A DNA stretch of 64,000 nt from Senegalia massiliensis (GTDB taxonomy: Bacteria > Bacillota > Clostridia > Tissierellales > SIT17), in NCBI RefSeq assembly GCF_900626135.1, contig NZ_LR130785.1:218079-282078 (forward strand). The letters are read 5' to 3'. Position 1 is the first letter of the stretch; each line of letters begins with the position of its first letter. This document shows positions 47,188-55,176 of the stretch, one piece after another. Both the position numbers and the translations under genes were made by a program. The notes below the pieces were generated by a model. The model had not been told where the DNA came from. It made no database searches and worked only from the letters and a program-made list of their open reading frames with translations.

Positions 47188-47664
47188 GTGTTATATATCG
47201 ATGCATTAATATCACTAGAAGATTTACTAGTTGGTTTATTAGCCCTTGTAGGAATAGGAGTCGGTATTTTCCTTATATTGGTACTTAAAAATTTAGCTGG
47301 AGTCTTGAAAAATGTAAAGGTACTTGTTGATGATAATCGAGAAAATGTAGATGATGCTCTTAAAAATTTACCTGATATAATGAATAATGTGAATGAAATT
47401 ACTGATGATGTAAATTATGCATTAGATGATATGTCCAAATCTCTTCCTGTTATAGTTAGAGATGTTGAAGGAATTACTACTACAGCAAGAGTAACTGTAG
47501 AAAAGGCAGGACAAACTGTAAATACAGTAGAACAAGGTGTAAAAGATACAGTTGAGACAGTAAAAGGAACAATATATACAGTTAAAGATAGTAGTGAAAA
47601 TGCAACCACCTACATAAAGGTTATTGCAAAAATATTAAAAGTTATTGCAGCTAGACTAAAATAA
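47188..47664 (+). CDS. DUF948-like membrane protein
   Basis: A protein of up to 158 aa. One N-terminal membrane helix (LLVGLLALVGIGVGIFLILVLKNLAG) is followed by a long amphipathic helix with regular Val/Asp/Asn repeats, the DUF948 pattern. It pairs with the YtxH gene upstream. The start is uncertain: GTG at 47188 overlaps the only ribosome site (AAGGGGGTG), and no ATG, GTG or TTG follows in frame at normal spacing. A rare ATC codon at 47197, eight bases after AAGGGGG, is possible. Confidence 0.75.
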   Translation: MLYIDALISLEDLLVGLLALVGIGVGIFLILVLKNLAGVLKNVKVLVDDNRENVDDALKNLPDIMNNVNEITDDVNYALDDMSKSLPVIVRDVEGITTTARVTVEKAGQTVNTVEQGVKDTVETVKGTIYTVKDSSENATTYIKVIAKILKVIAARLK

Positions 47665-47670
47665 TATTAT

Positions 47671-47704
47671 ATAAAAGTCAAGGGAATTTTCCCTTGACTT
47701 TTAT
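47671..47704 (+). terminator. Terminator after the DUF948-like gene
   Basis: ataaaagtcaagggaa with its complement, a 16-bp stem with almost no loop, followed by T-rich sequence. Confidence 0.85.
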
Positions 47705-47712
47705 ATTGTCTC

Positions 47713-47741
47713 TTGACAAATATAGTTTTTTTTTATATAAT
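47713..47741 (+). promoter_or_regulatory. Consensus promoter of tRNA-Ser and SRP RNA
   Basis: TTGACA (47713-47718), a 17-base spacer and TATAAT (47736-47741). A second TTGACA at 47751 has no well-placed -10 box. Confidence 0.8.
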
Positions 47742-47785
47742 AAGTATCTGTTGACAGTACAAACTGTTATAAAATAAAAATATAC

Positions 47786-47878
47786 GGAGAGATGGTTGAG
47801 TCTGGTTTAAGGCGCTCGCCTGGAAAGCGGGTAGGCGGTAGTACCGTCTCGAGGGTTCAAATCCCTCTCTCTCCGCCA
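47786..47878 (+). tRNA. tRNA-Ser (anticodon GGA)
   Basis: A 93-nt type II tRNA with a long variable arm (gtaggcggtagtaccgtctc). The acceptor helix is ggagaga/tctctcc, and the anticodon helix ctcgc/gcggg with loop ctggaaa gives GGA at 47822-47824. CCA is encoded. The discriminator base is G, matching the UGGC of the serS T-box. Confidence 0.95.
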
Positions 47879-47890
47879 GTATAAATCTTT

Positions 47891-48157
47891 GCCGTGATAG
47901 ATGGGGAGGTAGCGGTGCCTTGTAACCTGCAATCCGCTATAGCAGGATCGAATTCCTAGTTGAGGCCTAACTTGTTAGGGTCTGCCCTAGGTAAGTGGTG
48001 TTGACGATTGGGTCCTACGCAACGGAAATTCATGAATCCCGTCAGGTCTGGAAGGAAGCAGCGGTAAGTGAACACTTTCGTGTGCCGTAGGGAAACCTGA
48101 TCCGAGCTAACTGCCTAGGTAACGCCTGGTTAGTTATGTCGATTCTAGGTTCACGGC
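47891..48157 (+). ncRNA. ffs: Signal recognition particle RNA, large bacterial type
   Basis: A 267-nt SRP RNA with an Alu domain, as in Bacillus and clostridia. The 5' gccgtg pairs with the 3' cacggc to close the molecule. Domain IV, which binds Ffh, is unmistakable: gtcaggtctggaaggaagca and the ggtaag side. The tRNA-Ser - SRP RNA - dnaX order is the conserved Firmicutes arrangement. Confidence 0.95.
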
Positions 48158-48171
48158 TTAAAAATTAAAAC

Positions 48172-48202
48172 AAAAGCTATGGAATATTCCATAGCTTTTT
48201 GT
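48172..48202 (+). terminator. Terminator after SRP RNA
   Basis: aaaagctatggaat paired with attccatagctttt, followed by T-rich sequence. Confidence 0.85.
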
Positions 48203-48221
48203 TCTATAAAGTAACAGATTA

Positions 48222-48230
48222 TGGTATAAT
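48222..48230 (+). promoter_or_regulatory. Extended -10 promoter of dnaX
   Basis: TGGTATAAT, an extended -10 element 32 bases before the dnaX start codon and after the SRP RNA terminator. Confidence 0.55.
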
Positions 48231-48262
48231 GATTTTAGAAAATAGATATTGTAGGTGAGAAG

Positions 48263-49933
48263 ATGGCATTTAAAGCTCTTTACAGGAGATTTAGACCAAA
48301 AACATTTAGTGATGTAGTAGGTCAGGATCATGTAACTAAAATACTAAAAAATCAAATATTAAATGACAATATAGCTCATGCATATTTGTTTTCTGGAACA
48401 AGAGGCACAGGAAAAACCTCAACAGCTAAAATATTTGCAAGGGCTGTTAATTGTACCAGTGATACAGATATTCCTTGTAATAAATGTGAAGTATGTAAAT
48501 CCATATTAGATGACAATATAATGGATGTAGTCGAAATGGATGCTGCTTCAAATAATAGTGTAGATGATATTCGAGATTTGAAAGAAAAAGTTAAATATCC
48601 CCCTTCTAAAGGAAGATACAAAGTATATATAATAGATGAGGTTCATATGCTTTCTAAAGGAGCATTTAATGCATTACTTAAAACACTAGAAGAGCCTCCA
48701 AATCATTTGATTTTTATACTTGCAACAACCGAAGTACAAAAACTACCTGCAACTATTCTTTCAAGATGTCAAAGGTATGATTTTAAGAGAATAACTGTGA
48801 ATCAAATAGTAGATACTATGAAAGATATTTTACAAGATTTAAATATAGATGCAGAAGCAAAAGCATTACAATTAATAGCTAGAAATTCAGATGGAGCTAT
48901 GAGAGATGCATTAAGTATATTAGATCAATGTATATCCTTTGCAGATAAAAATATAAGTTATGAATATGTATTAGAAGTACTTGGAACAGTAAATAATGAT
49001 ATAATATTTGATATGGCTGAAAATATAATTGAAAAAGATTTAGAAGCTTCCCTTAAAACTGTAGACAACTTAATTTCTATAGGTAAAGATATACATCAAT
49101 TTATAAAAGATTTAATAAGTCACTTTAGAAATCTTATGGTATCTAAATCTTCAGACAAACTAAATGATATAATAGACGGTACAGATGAAACTATAAATAG
49201 ATTTAAAGAACAGTCTCAAAATATAAGTTTAAATAGGATAATATCAATAATTAAATTACTATCAGAGGCTGAAGTAAGTAGTAAATATTCTTCTCAACCT
49301 AGAATAATATTAGAAACTACACTTATGAAAATGATATCAGTTGAACTTGATACTTCAATTGAATCTCTTTTAATTCGTGTAAATTTATTAGAAAATAAGA
49401 TTAAAATGGGTAATATAGTAGTAGAGGAATCAAAATTACAAGAAAAAAGAGAAGATAAAAAGAAAAAAACAATACAATCAAAAGAAATTTTGAAAAAAGA
49501 TATAGATAAAAATAAAAAGGAACAAGTCTCTATAAAAGAAACAAAGTTAAAAGAAGATACAGTTCATAATAAGGAAATAAATGAAAATATAAATATAAAT
49601 GATATAATGAAAATATGGCCTGATATGTTAAAGCGAATAAAGTCAGAGAAAATAAGTGTTCAAGCTTTATTATCTGAAGGAAATCCTCATGATATAGAAG
49701 GGAAAACATTATATGTTTTATTTAAAGATGGATTTGGTTTTCATAAAGATGCAGTAGATAAAGATGATAATAAAAAATATATAGAGAATACATTGAATAG
49801 TATTCTAAATTCCAATCTAAATATAAAGTTTATGATGGAAGATGAAGTTTCTAAAAAAGAAGATGTAGTTGATAGCCTTACACAAGAAGTTATCGATGTG
49901 TTTGGAGCAGATATTGTAGAAATAGAAGAATAA
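48263..49933 (+). CDS. dnaX: DNA polymerase III subunit gamma/tau
   Basis: A 556-aa clamp-loader ATPase. Walker A is SGTRGTGKTSTAK, the zinc site is formed by the cysteines of CTSDTDIPCNKCEVC, Walker B is IIDEVHML, and the sensor 1 region is ILATTEVQKLP. The N-terminal 370 residues cover domains I-III. Residues 380-450 form a Lys/Glu-rich linker and the tail is a tau-type domain. A seven-A run at 49463-49469 lies in the linker. It is followed by ebfC and recR, the classic order. Confidence 0.96.
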   Translation: MAFKALYRRFRPKTFSDVVGQDHVTKILKNQILNDNIAHAYLFSGTRGTGKTSTAKIFARAVNCTSDTDIPCNKCEVCKSILDDNIMDVVEMDAASNNSVDDIRDLKEKVKYPPSKGRYKVYIIDEVHMLSKGAFNALLKTLEEPPNHLIFILATTEVQKLPATILSRCQRYDFKRITVNQIVDTMKDILQDLNIDAEAKALQLIARNSDGAMRDALSILDQCISFADKNISYEYVLEVLGTVNNDIIFDMAENIIEKDLEASLKTVDNLISIGKDIHQFIKDLISHFRNLMVSKSSDKLNDIIDGTDETINRFKEQSQNISLNRIISIIKLLSEAEVSSKYSSQPRIILETTLMKMISVELDTSIESLLIRVNLLENKIKMGNIVVEESKLQEKREDKKKKTIQSKEILKKDIDKNKKEQVSIKETKLKEDTVHNKEINENININDIMKIWPDMLKRIKSEKISVQALLSEGNPHDIEGKTLYVLFKDGFGFHKDAVDKDDNKKYIENTLNSILNSNLNIKFMMEDEVSKKEDVVDSLTQEVIDVFGADIVEIEE

Positions 49934-49951
49934 AATAAGGAGTGATTTTCA

Positions 49952-50287
49952 ATGGCAAAAGGTGGATTTAAAGGAATGGGAAATATGGGTGGCATGATGA
50001 AACAAGTCCAACAAATGCAAAAGAAAATGCAAAAGATGCAAGCGGAATTAGAAGAAAAAGAAGTAGAAGCAAGTGCAGGCGGTGGAGCTGTTACAGTAAG
50101 AGTAAATGGTAAAAAAGAAGTATTAGAAGTAAACTTAGATGAAGATGTAGTAGATCCTGATGATATAGAAATGCTTCAAGATCTTATAATAGCAGCTACA
50201 AATGAAGCTATTAGAAAAGCAGAAGAAATGGTATCAAGTGAGATGGGTAAATTAACTGGTGGAATGAATATCCCAGGACTTATGTAA
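49952..50287 (+). CDS. YbaB/EbfC nucleoid-associated protein
   Basis: A 111-aa DNA-binding protein. The N-terminus is rich in Met, Gln and Gly ([19 protein letters not shown]), the core is [19 protein letters not shown], and the C-terminus ends MNIPGLM. It forms dimers that bind DNA. AAGGAG precedes the ATG. It sits between dnaX and recR, as in most bacteria. Confidence 0.95.
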   Translation: MAKGGFKGMGNMGGMMKQVQQMQKKMQKMQAELEEKEVEASAGGGAVTVRVNGKKEVLEVNLDEDVVDPDDIEMLQDLIIAATNEAIRKAEEMVSSEMGKLTGGMNIPGLM

Positions 50288-50291
50288 TATC

Positions 50292-50321
50292 AAAGGGCCT
50301 AATAGGCCCTTTAACTTTTTT
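50292..50321 (+). terminator. Hairpin between ebfC and recR
   Basis: aaagggcct pairs with aggccctttt... around three bases, with a T6 tract ending at 50321, just before recR. It may partly attenuate transcription into recR. Confidence 0.65.
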
Positions 50322-50339
50322 ATGATTAGAGGTGAAATG

Positions 50340-50939
50340 ATGGATTATTTTGCTAGACCACTATCAGCATTAATAGAAGAATTTGCAAAACTTCCTGGCA
50401 TAGGTAAAAAAACAGCACAAAGATTAGCATTTCATGTATTAAACATGAACAATGAAGATGCTAATAGTTTTGTAAAATCCATAATAAATGCTAAAAAAAA
50501 TATAAAATATTGTAGTAATTGTTTTAATCTTACAGATATAGATCCTTGTAAAATATGTTCCAGCAAGAAAAGAGATGATTCAATCATTTGTGCTGTTGAA
50601 GACCCAAAGGATATTGTAGCAATGGAGAGAACTCGTGATTTTAATGGATTATATCATGTATTACATGGGAGTATTTCACCTATGGAAGGAATAGGCCCAG
50701 ATGAAATAAAAATAAAAGAATTATTAAATAGATTAAAAGATGATAAAGTAAAAGAATTGATATTAGCTACAAACCCTAATATAGAAGGTGAAGCTACAGC
50801 TATGTATATAGGAAAACTTGTAAAACCAATGGGAATAAAGACTACAAGAATAGCCCATGGAATACCAGTAGGTGGAGATTTGGAATATGCAGATGAAGTA
50901 ACTCTTGCAAAAGCTCTTGAGGGAAGAAGAGAATTTTAG
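50340..50939 (+). CDS. recR: Recombination mediator protein RecR
   Basis: A 199-aa DNA repair protein that works with RecF and RecO in RecA loading. It has a helix-hairpin-helix ([17 protein letters not shown]), a C4 zinc finger ([16 protein letters not shown]) and a Toprim domain ([16 protein letters not shown]). GAGGTG lies five bases before the ATG at 50340; the ATGs at 50322 and 50337 are less well placed. The gene normally following it, yaaL, is displaced by about 8 kb here. Confidence 0.96.
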   Translation: MDYFARPLSALIEEFAKLPGIGKKTAQRLAFHVLNMNNEDANSFVKSIINAKKNIKYCSNCFNLTDIDPCKICSSKKRDDSIICAVEDPKDIVAMERTRDFNGLYHVLHGSISPMEGIGPDEIKIKELLNRLKDDKVKELILATNPNIEGEATAMYIGKLVKPMGIKTTRIAHGIPVGGDLEYADEVTLAKALEGRREF

Positions 50940-51797
50940 AGTATAATTTATGATGTATAAATCAAATAAACTCCTATCAAAAAGTAAATTAGTTCTATAA
51001 CTGAAAATAAACTTTTATAATAATACATGCTCTTAGAGGAAATGAAACACCTTTAAAAGCATGTTTTTTTATTGAAAAGATAAATAGAAAAGAATAGAAT
51101 GGCTTAAAACCAAAGGATTGAAGTACTAAATAGAAAAGAAAATAGAAAAGACAAATAGATAAAAACCACCACTTAAACCTTAAATCTTAGTCCTTAATTC
51201 TGATAAATCTTTATTTGCTTTTTGTTAGTGATAAGTACCAAGGATCAAGGGAAAAGAGGGTAAAAACAAGGGTAATAATGATGAAATGTTGAAAATTGTC
51301 GAGAAAAGACGAATGAGAAAATGAGTGGGGAGGGGGATTATTATGAAAGAAGTTTAAATTCATGATGATAAAATTTTAAATGCGTTACATATAGTTAGGA
51401 TTACGTTTCAAGGGGTAAGTTTTAAGGAAAAAAATAAAATAAATATTGATTAAAGGAAAGTTTTATAAAAAATAAAATAAAGATTTATTATTATATACTT
51501 ATTATAATTTTAAAAATAGGTTTTAAGTATTGTAATTACTGTGTTATATAGATTTATATCTTAAAACATAATTAGAATAATTTTACAATTAATGATATAA
51601 TTTTATTTAATTAATGATAAAACATGGGGTGAAATTTTGTTTCTGAAAAGGTAATCAATATAAAAATCAAGAAAATGGTAAGTTGTATCAAAAATAAAAT
51701 AAAGTTTTATCATAAAAAATACTTTAGGGATAAGGATTAAGATGTAATAGTAGAATTATATGAAACAAAGATTATTTATATAAATGGGGGAAACTAA
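50940..51797. other. AT-rich region without an intact gene, start of accessory island
   Basis: No convincing gene of normal length. A weak hairpin with T-run (acatgct/agcatgt, 51024-51066) may end recR transcription. Three copies of aatagaaaag lie in 51080-51160, and two copies of aaaataaaataaag-type sequence in 51465-51710. A likely broken small gene is at 51343. The last part resembles the leaders of other small genes of the island. Confidence 0.6.
51343..51453 (+). pseudogene. Possible small gene with an early stop
   Basis: An excellent ribosome site (GGGGAGGGGG) precedes ATGAAAGAAGTTTAA, then the frame continues for 31 codons (IHDDKILNALHIVRITFQ...) to a second stop at 51451. Codon 5 TAA may be a mutated AAA. 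The product family is unknown. Confidence 0.35.
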
Positions 51798-51953
51798 ATG
51801 AAAAAATCAAAATACCCAAAAAGGGAATCATCATTGGTTTCGAGTTCTCTTATATTGTGTGCAGGATGTATAAGTTATGTAATATGGAATCAATGGTTAT
51901 TTTTAATAGGTGGGCTGATAGGATTTACTTTAATATTTCTGTTAAAAGAGTAA
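51798..51953 (+). CDS. Small two-helix membrane protein
   Basis: A 51-aa protein beginning MKKSKYPKRESS. Two hydrophobic segments follow (LVSSSLILCAGCISYVIW and WLFLIGGLIGFTLIFLL), then a KE tail. ATGGGGG stands seven bases before the ATG, so translation is plausible. It is the first apparently intact member of a group of tiny membrane-protein genes between recR and yaaL. No family recognised. Confidence 0.55.
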   Translation: MKKSKYPKRESSLVSSSLILCAGCISYVIWNQWLFLIGGLIGFTLIFLLKE

Positions 51954-51976
51954 GTTTAATTTATGACACAATTTTC

Positions 51977-52014
51977 ATAAACTACGCAATAAATTGATTA
52001 AATAGTGAATTTTA
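51977..52014 (+). repeat. Intergenic repeat A, copy 1
   Basis: ataaactacgcaataaattg and onward, to aatagtgaatttta; closely matched by copy 2 at 53039-53074. Each copy stands shortly before a small gene. Confidence 0.5.
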
Positions 52015-52048
52015 CTGAAGTGTAATAATTACAAAGCAGGAGGATTAA

Positions 52049-52339
52049 ATGGACACATTATTGCTAGAAGATTGGAATCTTATATATATTGTAGGAATTA
52101 TATTTGCTATTGGAAGTTTAATTGTATCTTTAAAAATTTCAAGAAAAATTTTATTTTCGATATCAATTGTATTGAGTTTATTCTGCATAGGGTTATTCAT
52201 CTATAGTCTGCTGGAGATTAGAAGGTGGGAATGGTTAATAATAGGAGTTTCTACTATCAGTATTTGTTTAGGAATTTGGATAGGGGCTATTTTTGGAATT
52301 ATTATAAGAAAGTTTATTTATACCAAAAGAGATAATTAG
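52049..52339 (+). CDS. Small three-helix membrane protein
   Basis: A 96-aa hydrophobic protein with three membrane segments (residues 10-30, 33-54 and 60-88) and a basic C-terminus (IRKFIYTKRDN). CAGGAGG precedes the ATG by six bases. No cysteines of note and no known motif; a resemblance to YesK-type proteins is possible but weak. It lies in the accessory island, followed by a broken gene. Confidence 0.6.
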   Translation: MDTLLLEDWNLIYIVGIIFAIGSLIVSLKISRKILFSISIVLSLFCIGLFIYSLLEIRRWEWLIIGVSTISICLGIWIGAIFGIIIRKFIYTKRDN

Positions 52340-52351
52340 GGGGACTAGAAC

Positions 52352-52497
52352 ATTAAAAACTTATCAATCGTATTATTAGTGATTGGAGTATTCCTTTATT
52401 TTTTTGAATTGCGTTCGACTAGATATGATTTTATACACCTATTATAATCATAGTTTTTGGATTAATTCTACCCTTTACAAGAGCCAAGGGTAAATAG
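52352..52497 (+). pseudogene. Frameshifted small membrane-protein gene
   Basis: Frame 1 reads KNLSIVLLVIGVFLYFFELR and on to STRYDF, then stops at a TAA. Shifting by one base continues as TPIIIIVFGLILPFTRAKGK and a TAG at 52495. The expected ATG is ATT. One-base deletion plus start loss explains it. Confidence 0.55.
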
Positions 52498-52540
52498 AAA
52501 ATTATAACTAAAGGAAATTTAAGGGTTTAAGGTAGAAAGT

Positions 52541-52561
52541 TTAAGTGACGTAATAGTAGAA
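52541..52561 (+). repeat. Intergenic repeat B, copy 2
   Basis: ttaagtgacgtaatagtaga(a). Related copies: 51737-51755, 54981-55010 (weaker) and 56381-56400. Copies lie in leaders of small genes or after them. Confidence 0.45.
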
Positions 52562-52628
52562 AAAAGTCAACAAAGAACTACAATATATTTATGAATACTA
52601 TTTATTAATAAAAGTTTGGAGTGATATT

Positions 52629-53012
52629 TTGAAAAAAAGAACAAAAATTATCTTGGGAAGCCTATTTATAATTTTGGTAATGCTAAATTTAACAGTACCA
52701 TCGAAAGATGACTATTATGAATGGTTAGAGGACGAGTATAATATAAAAAAAAGTGATAAATTATATTATTATACCAAAGGGGATATTGAATTATTTGATA
52801 GAAGTACGTATCAAAAACGTTTTGGAATATTTGCAACAAGACAACAAAACTTTGAATATAAAGATGATGAAAAGTTATTAGGGGGTGGCTCTACAGTTAT
52901 AGCATTTAGAGAATTAAATTCAGATGAAGGCTTTACCATTAGAACCTTAGAGATTGGAAAAATGATTATTACTATCGAAAAAGAAAGTATTTTATGGAAA
53001 ATTTTAATGTAA
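52629..53012 (+). CDS. Secreted or membrane-anchored DUF4359-like protein
   Basis: A 127-aa protein with an N-terminal signal or anchor helix (IILGSLFIILVMLNLTVPS) and a small outer domain. The pattern TVPSKDDYYEWLEDEYNIK recalls DUF4359, from memory. A shorter paralogue is at 58636, with TVPNIEDINEWLTKEYNMK and a matching later stretch (QNFEYK vs KEFQYE). The start is TTG after GGAGTGAT. The two copies lie at opposite ends of the accessory island. Confidence 0.65.
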   Translation: MKKRTKIILGSLFIILVMLNLTVPSKDDYYEWLEDEYNIKKSDKLYYYTKGDIELFDRSTYQKRFGIFATRQQNFEYKDDEKLLGGGSTVIAFRELNSDEGFTIRTLEIGKMIITIEKESILWKILM

Positions 53013-53038
53013 TGAGTTTAAGTCAATTCTCGACATTG

Positions 53039-53074
53039 ATAAACTATGTAATAAAATGATTAATAGTGGATTTA
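53039..53074 (+). repeat. Intergenic repeat A, copy 2
   Basis: ataaactatgtaataaaatg and onward, to aatagtggattta; matches the copy at 51977-52014 with a few substitutions and two one-base gaps. Confidence 0.5.
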
Positions 53075-53131
53075 ACTCCATATGCAGTAGTAGATTATAT
53101 TGAACTAAAATTAAATTTAGGAGTGATTTAT

Positions 53132-53311
53132 GTGAAACAATATGAATATAAAGTAGAGTTCATTAAAATGGGATTAAAGGATGTGTTTAAATCCAATAAC
53201 AGTCCAGATGATAAGTGGATCCATGAAAAATTAAATGGGTTTGGCAAAGAAGGATGGGAATTAGCAGGTGTATCTGGTCAATGGTTTTACTTTAAGAGAG
53301 AACTTTCTTAG
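53132..53311 (+). CDS. DUF4177-like small protein
   Basis: A 59-aa soluble protein. YEYKVEFI at the start and LNGFGKEGWELAGVSG...FYFKRE at the end fit the DUF4177 pattern, a small domain of unknown function. A reading from 53066 has no ribosome site; AGGAG at 53119-53123 is eight bases before the GTG at 53132. Confidence 0.75.
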   Translation: MKQYEYKVEFIKMGLKDVFKSNNSPDDKWIHEKLNGFGKEGWELAGVSGQWFYFKRELS

Positions 53312-53355
53312 TCTATATTTTTATATTTAGAGAATTATCAGAGGAGAATTTTAAG

Positions 53356-53561
53356 ATGACTCGAAACTTATGGATAATTGGTGGGCTTTGTTTTTTAATA
53401 AGCACTATTTTTCAAATAATAGATACTACATTTATTCTAGCACCAATTTTAAATGCAAGTGCATGTGTTCTTTTTTAATAAATGCATATATTAATCATAA
53501 AAAATTTCCAACGATACTAATCATAGAGATAATGAACAGTAATTATAGATTTTGTTTATAA
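53356..53561 (+). pseudogene. Small membrane-protein gene broken in a T homopolymer
   Basis: ATG 53356 follows GAGGAG and reads MTRNLWIIGGLCFLISTIFQ, then on to ASACVLF and a TAA at 53476 after a run of six T. One additional T would continue the frame as LINAYINHKKFPTILI. A one-base loss in the T tract explains the break. A sequencing error is also possible. Confidence 0.55.
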
Positions 53562-53715
53562 AAAAGCAAAAGATTATATACCACAAAAAGATATATTGCA
53601 TTAAAAAGAAAGTATAGTTTTATAGAACAAATATTCTGGAGATAAGAATTGATTATAATATAGAATATTGTGCATCTAAAGCAATTTTGGATAGCACCAA
53701 CATCAAATCAGTTGA

Positions 53716-53919
53716 ATAAAACTAGGATTTATTAAGTTTCTAATAATATATCTTGTTGCAACACTAATTCGTGGGTTCACAGACATATCCTTTAATCCTT
53801 TTCATGATAAATTTGACTTAATATTATTTGTAAAAGATTTAATGATATGGACATTTTCATATATTGGTATAAGACCAATTATATCTATACTTTTTAATAA
53901 AAGGAGTTATCAAAAATAA
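53716..53919 (+). pseudogene. Small membrane-protein gene without a proper start codon
   Basis: An open frame of 67 residues (KLGFIKFLIIYLVATLIRGF, then FHDKFDLILF and IGIRPIISILF) with two or three hydrophobic segments. The only in-frame candidate at its start is ATA, next to an upstream TGA. No ribosome site. A relic of the same kind as its neighbours. Confidence 0.4.
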
Positions 53920-53964
53920 ATTATATTTATAGTAAATTTTTACTTAGAGGAAGGAGAGATTGAT

Positions 53965-54147
53965 GTGTTTATAACAGATGAAACGTATAAAAAAGTCGGT
54001 TTAATTATTGGTATTCTAGCAGGATTAAGTTCATTGATAGGAATAATAAGTATTTTATTTTTTAGTAGTAATTATTCATATATGGCAATTGGATTAGGGA
54101 TATTCTCATGCTTTACATTATTAAAGATTTATTTTAAAAAGTTCTAG
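53965..54147 (+). CDS. Small two-helix membrane protein
   Basis: A 60-aa protein with two membrane segments (VGLIIGILAGLSSLIGIISILFF, then YMAIGLGIFSCFTLLKIYF) and a basic end. GAAGGAGAG stands before the GTG at 53965. Family unknown; similar in size and build to the neighbouring genes. Confidence 0.55.
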   Translation: MFITDETYKKVGLIIGILAGLSSLIGIISILFFSSNYSYMAIGLGIFSCFTLLKIYFKKF

Positions 54148-54226
54148 AAGGAAATGAATGAATAATATTCCTAAAATAGTTCTTATTATATATTTTGCTA
54201 ATTTTTAATAAAGGGGAGGTATATAT

Positions 54227-54609
54227 ATGAACTGGAAAACGTTATTTGGAATAAAAGCAATTGGTTATTTTTATATATTTGGCGTACTTGTATTAATAAT
54301 TAACCCACTGAACAAACTGATCTTGCAATTAGATACGGAGTATCGAGTATATCAGAAAATATAGTTAAAACATTAGTTATTTTAATGTATTTAATAATGG
54401 TATATGGATATTTAAAATTAAAGAAATGGGGCTATTGGGTATTAATGGCTAATTCATTCTATTTACTATTAAGAAATATAATTATATTTCAGGAAGATAG
54501 TCAACAGCTATCTAATTTTAGTATGATTGTATCTATTATATTTTATAGTGTGATAATTATATATACTCTTAGTAAGAGAGAATATTTTAATACAGGATAT
54601 ATTCCTTAA
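54227..54609 (+). pseudogene. Frameshifted four-helix membrane-protein gene
   Basis: ATG 54227 follows AGGGGAGGT and reads MNWKTLFGIKAIGYFYIFGV to LIIN, after which the frame runs to a TAG. A one-base shift at about 54303 continues as PTEQTDLAIRYGVSSISENI and on through YGYLKLKKWGYWVLMANSFY to the stop at 54607. The two halves form one membrane protein of about 127 residues. Confidence 0.65.
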
Positions 54610-54732
54610 TAAGATTTGAAATTACTTAATATAATGTATACTGATATTAATATAAGACTAAAAGAGATTTTAAGATATCACGTAGAGATGGATATTATTT
54701 AGGCAGAATTTTTAATAAAGGAGTATTATAAC

Positions 54733-54912
54733 ATGAAAATCAATCAATTTTTAATTCAATTATCATATATAATGATTATTATTTTTGGGGGAGTTTTTAC
54801 TATTCGTTATTTTAGAATGGATGAACTTCTATTAGATCAACTTATAGGTGTATTTATTGGTGCAATACTTCTAATAGTTTCATTACTCTGGAAAAGAAAA
54901 CATATTTTATAA
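54733..54912 (+). CDS. Small two-helix membrane protein
   Basis: A 59-aa protein, MKINQFLIQLSYIMIIIFGG onward, with two hydrophobic segments split by RYFRMDELLLDQ, and ending in KRKHIL. AAGGAG lies ten bases before the ATG. Family unknown. Confidence 0.5.
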   Translation: MKINQFLIQLSYIMIIIFGGVFTIRYFRMDELLLDQLIGVFIGAILLIVSLLWKRKHIL

Positions 54913-55044
54913 GAATATTAATAGTAGTTAAATTAACATTATTTTTGAAATAGGCCTTATGCATGATAAATTGCCTTAAATAGAAAGTTATAGTGATGAA
55001 ATGGTTTAAAATAAGTATAATATTATGGTATCGTACAAATACGA

Positions 55045-55176
55045 GTGGAGTATTACTTTATACCTATCATACTTATGATTATAGGATTTATCTTATTATT
55101 TAAAGATTCAATGAGAAATAGATGGTATATATATTACATATTAGTAGAAAAGTACGAGAGAAAGGAGAATAAATGA
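55045..55176 (+). CDS. Possible tiny membrane protein, translationally linked to the next gene
   Basis: A 43-codon frame from GTG with one hydrophobic helix (FIPIILMIIGFILLF) and a basic tail. Its TGA overlaps the ATG of the next gene (ATGA). No ribosome site is visible, so it may be a relic. Confidence 0.3.
   Translation: MEYYFIPIILMIIGFILLFKDSMRNRWYIYYILVEKYERKENK

Noticed and set aside
47751-47780. Second promoter with TTGACA before tRNA-Ser
   Set aside because: No -10 box at 16-18 bases matches well; the promoter at 47713-47741 is sufficient.
51080-51160. Short aatagaaaag repeats as a CRISPR or iteron array
   Set aside because: Only three 10-base copies, irregular spacing, no unique spacers and no cas genes.
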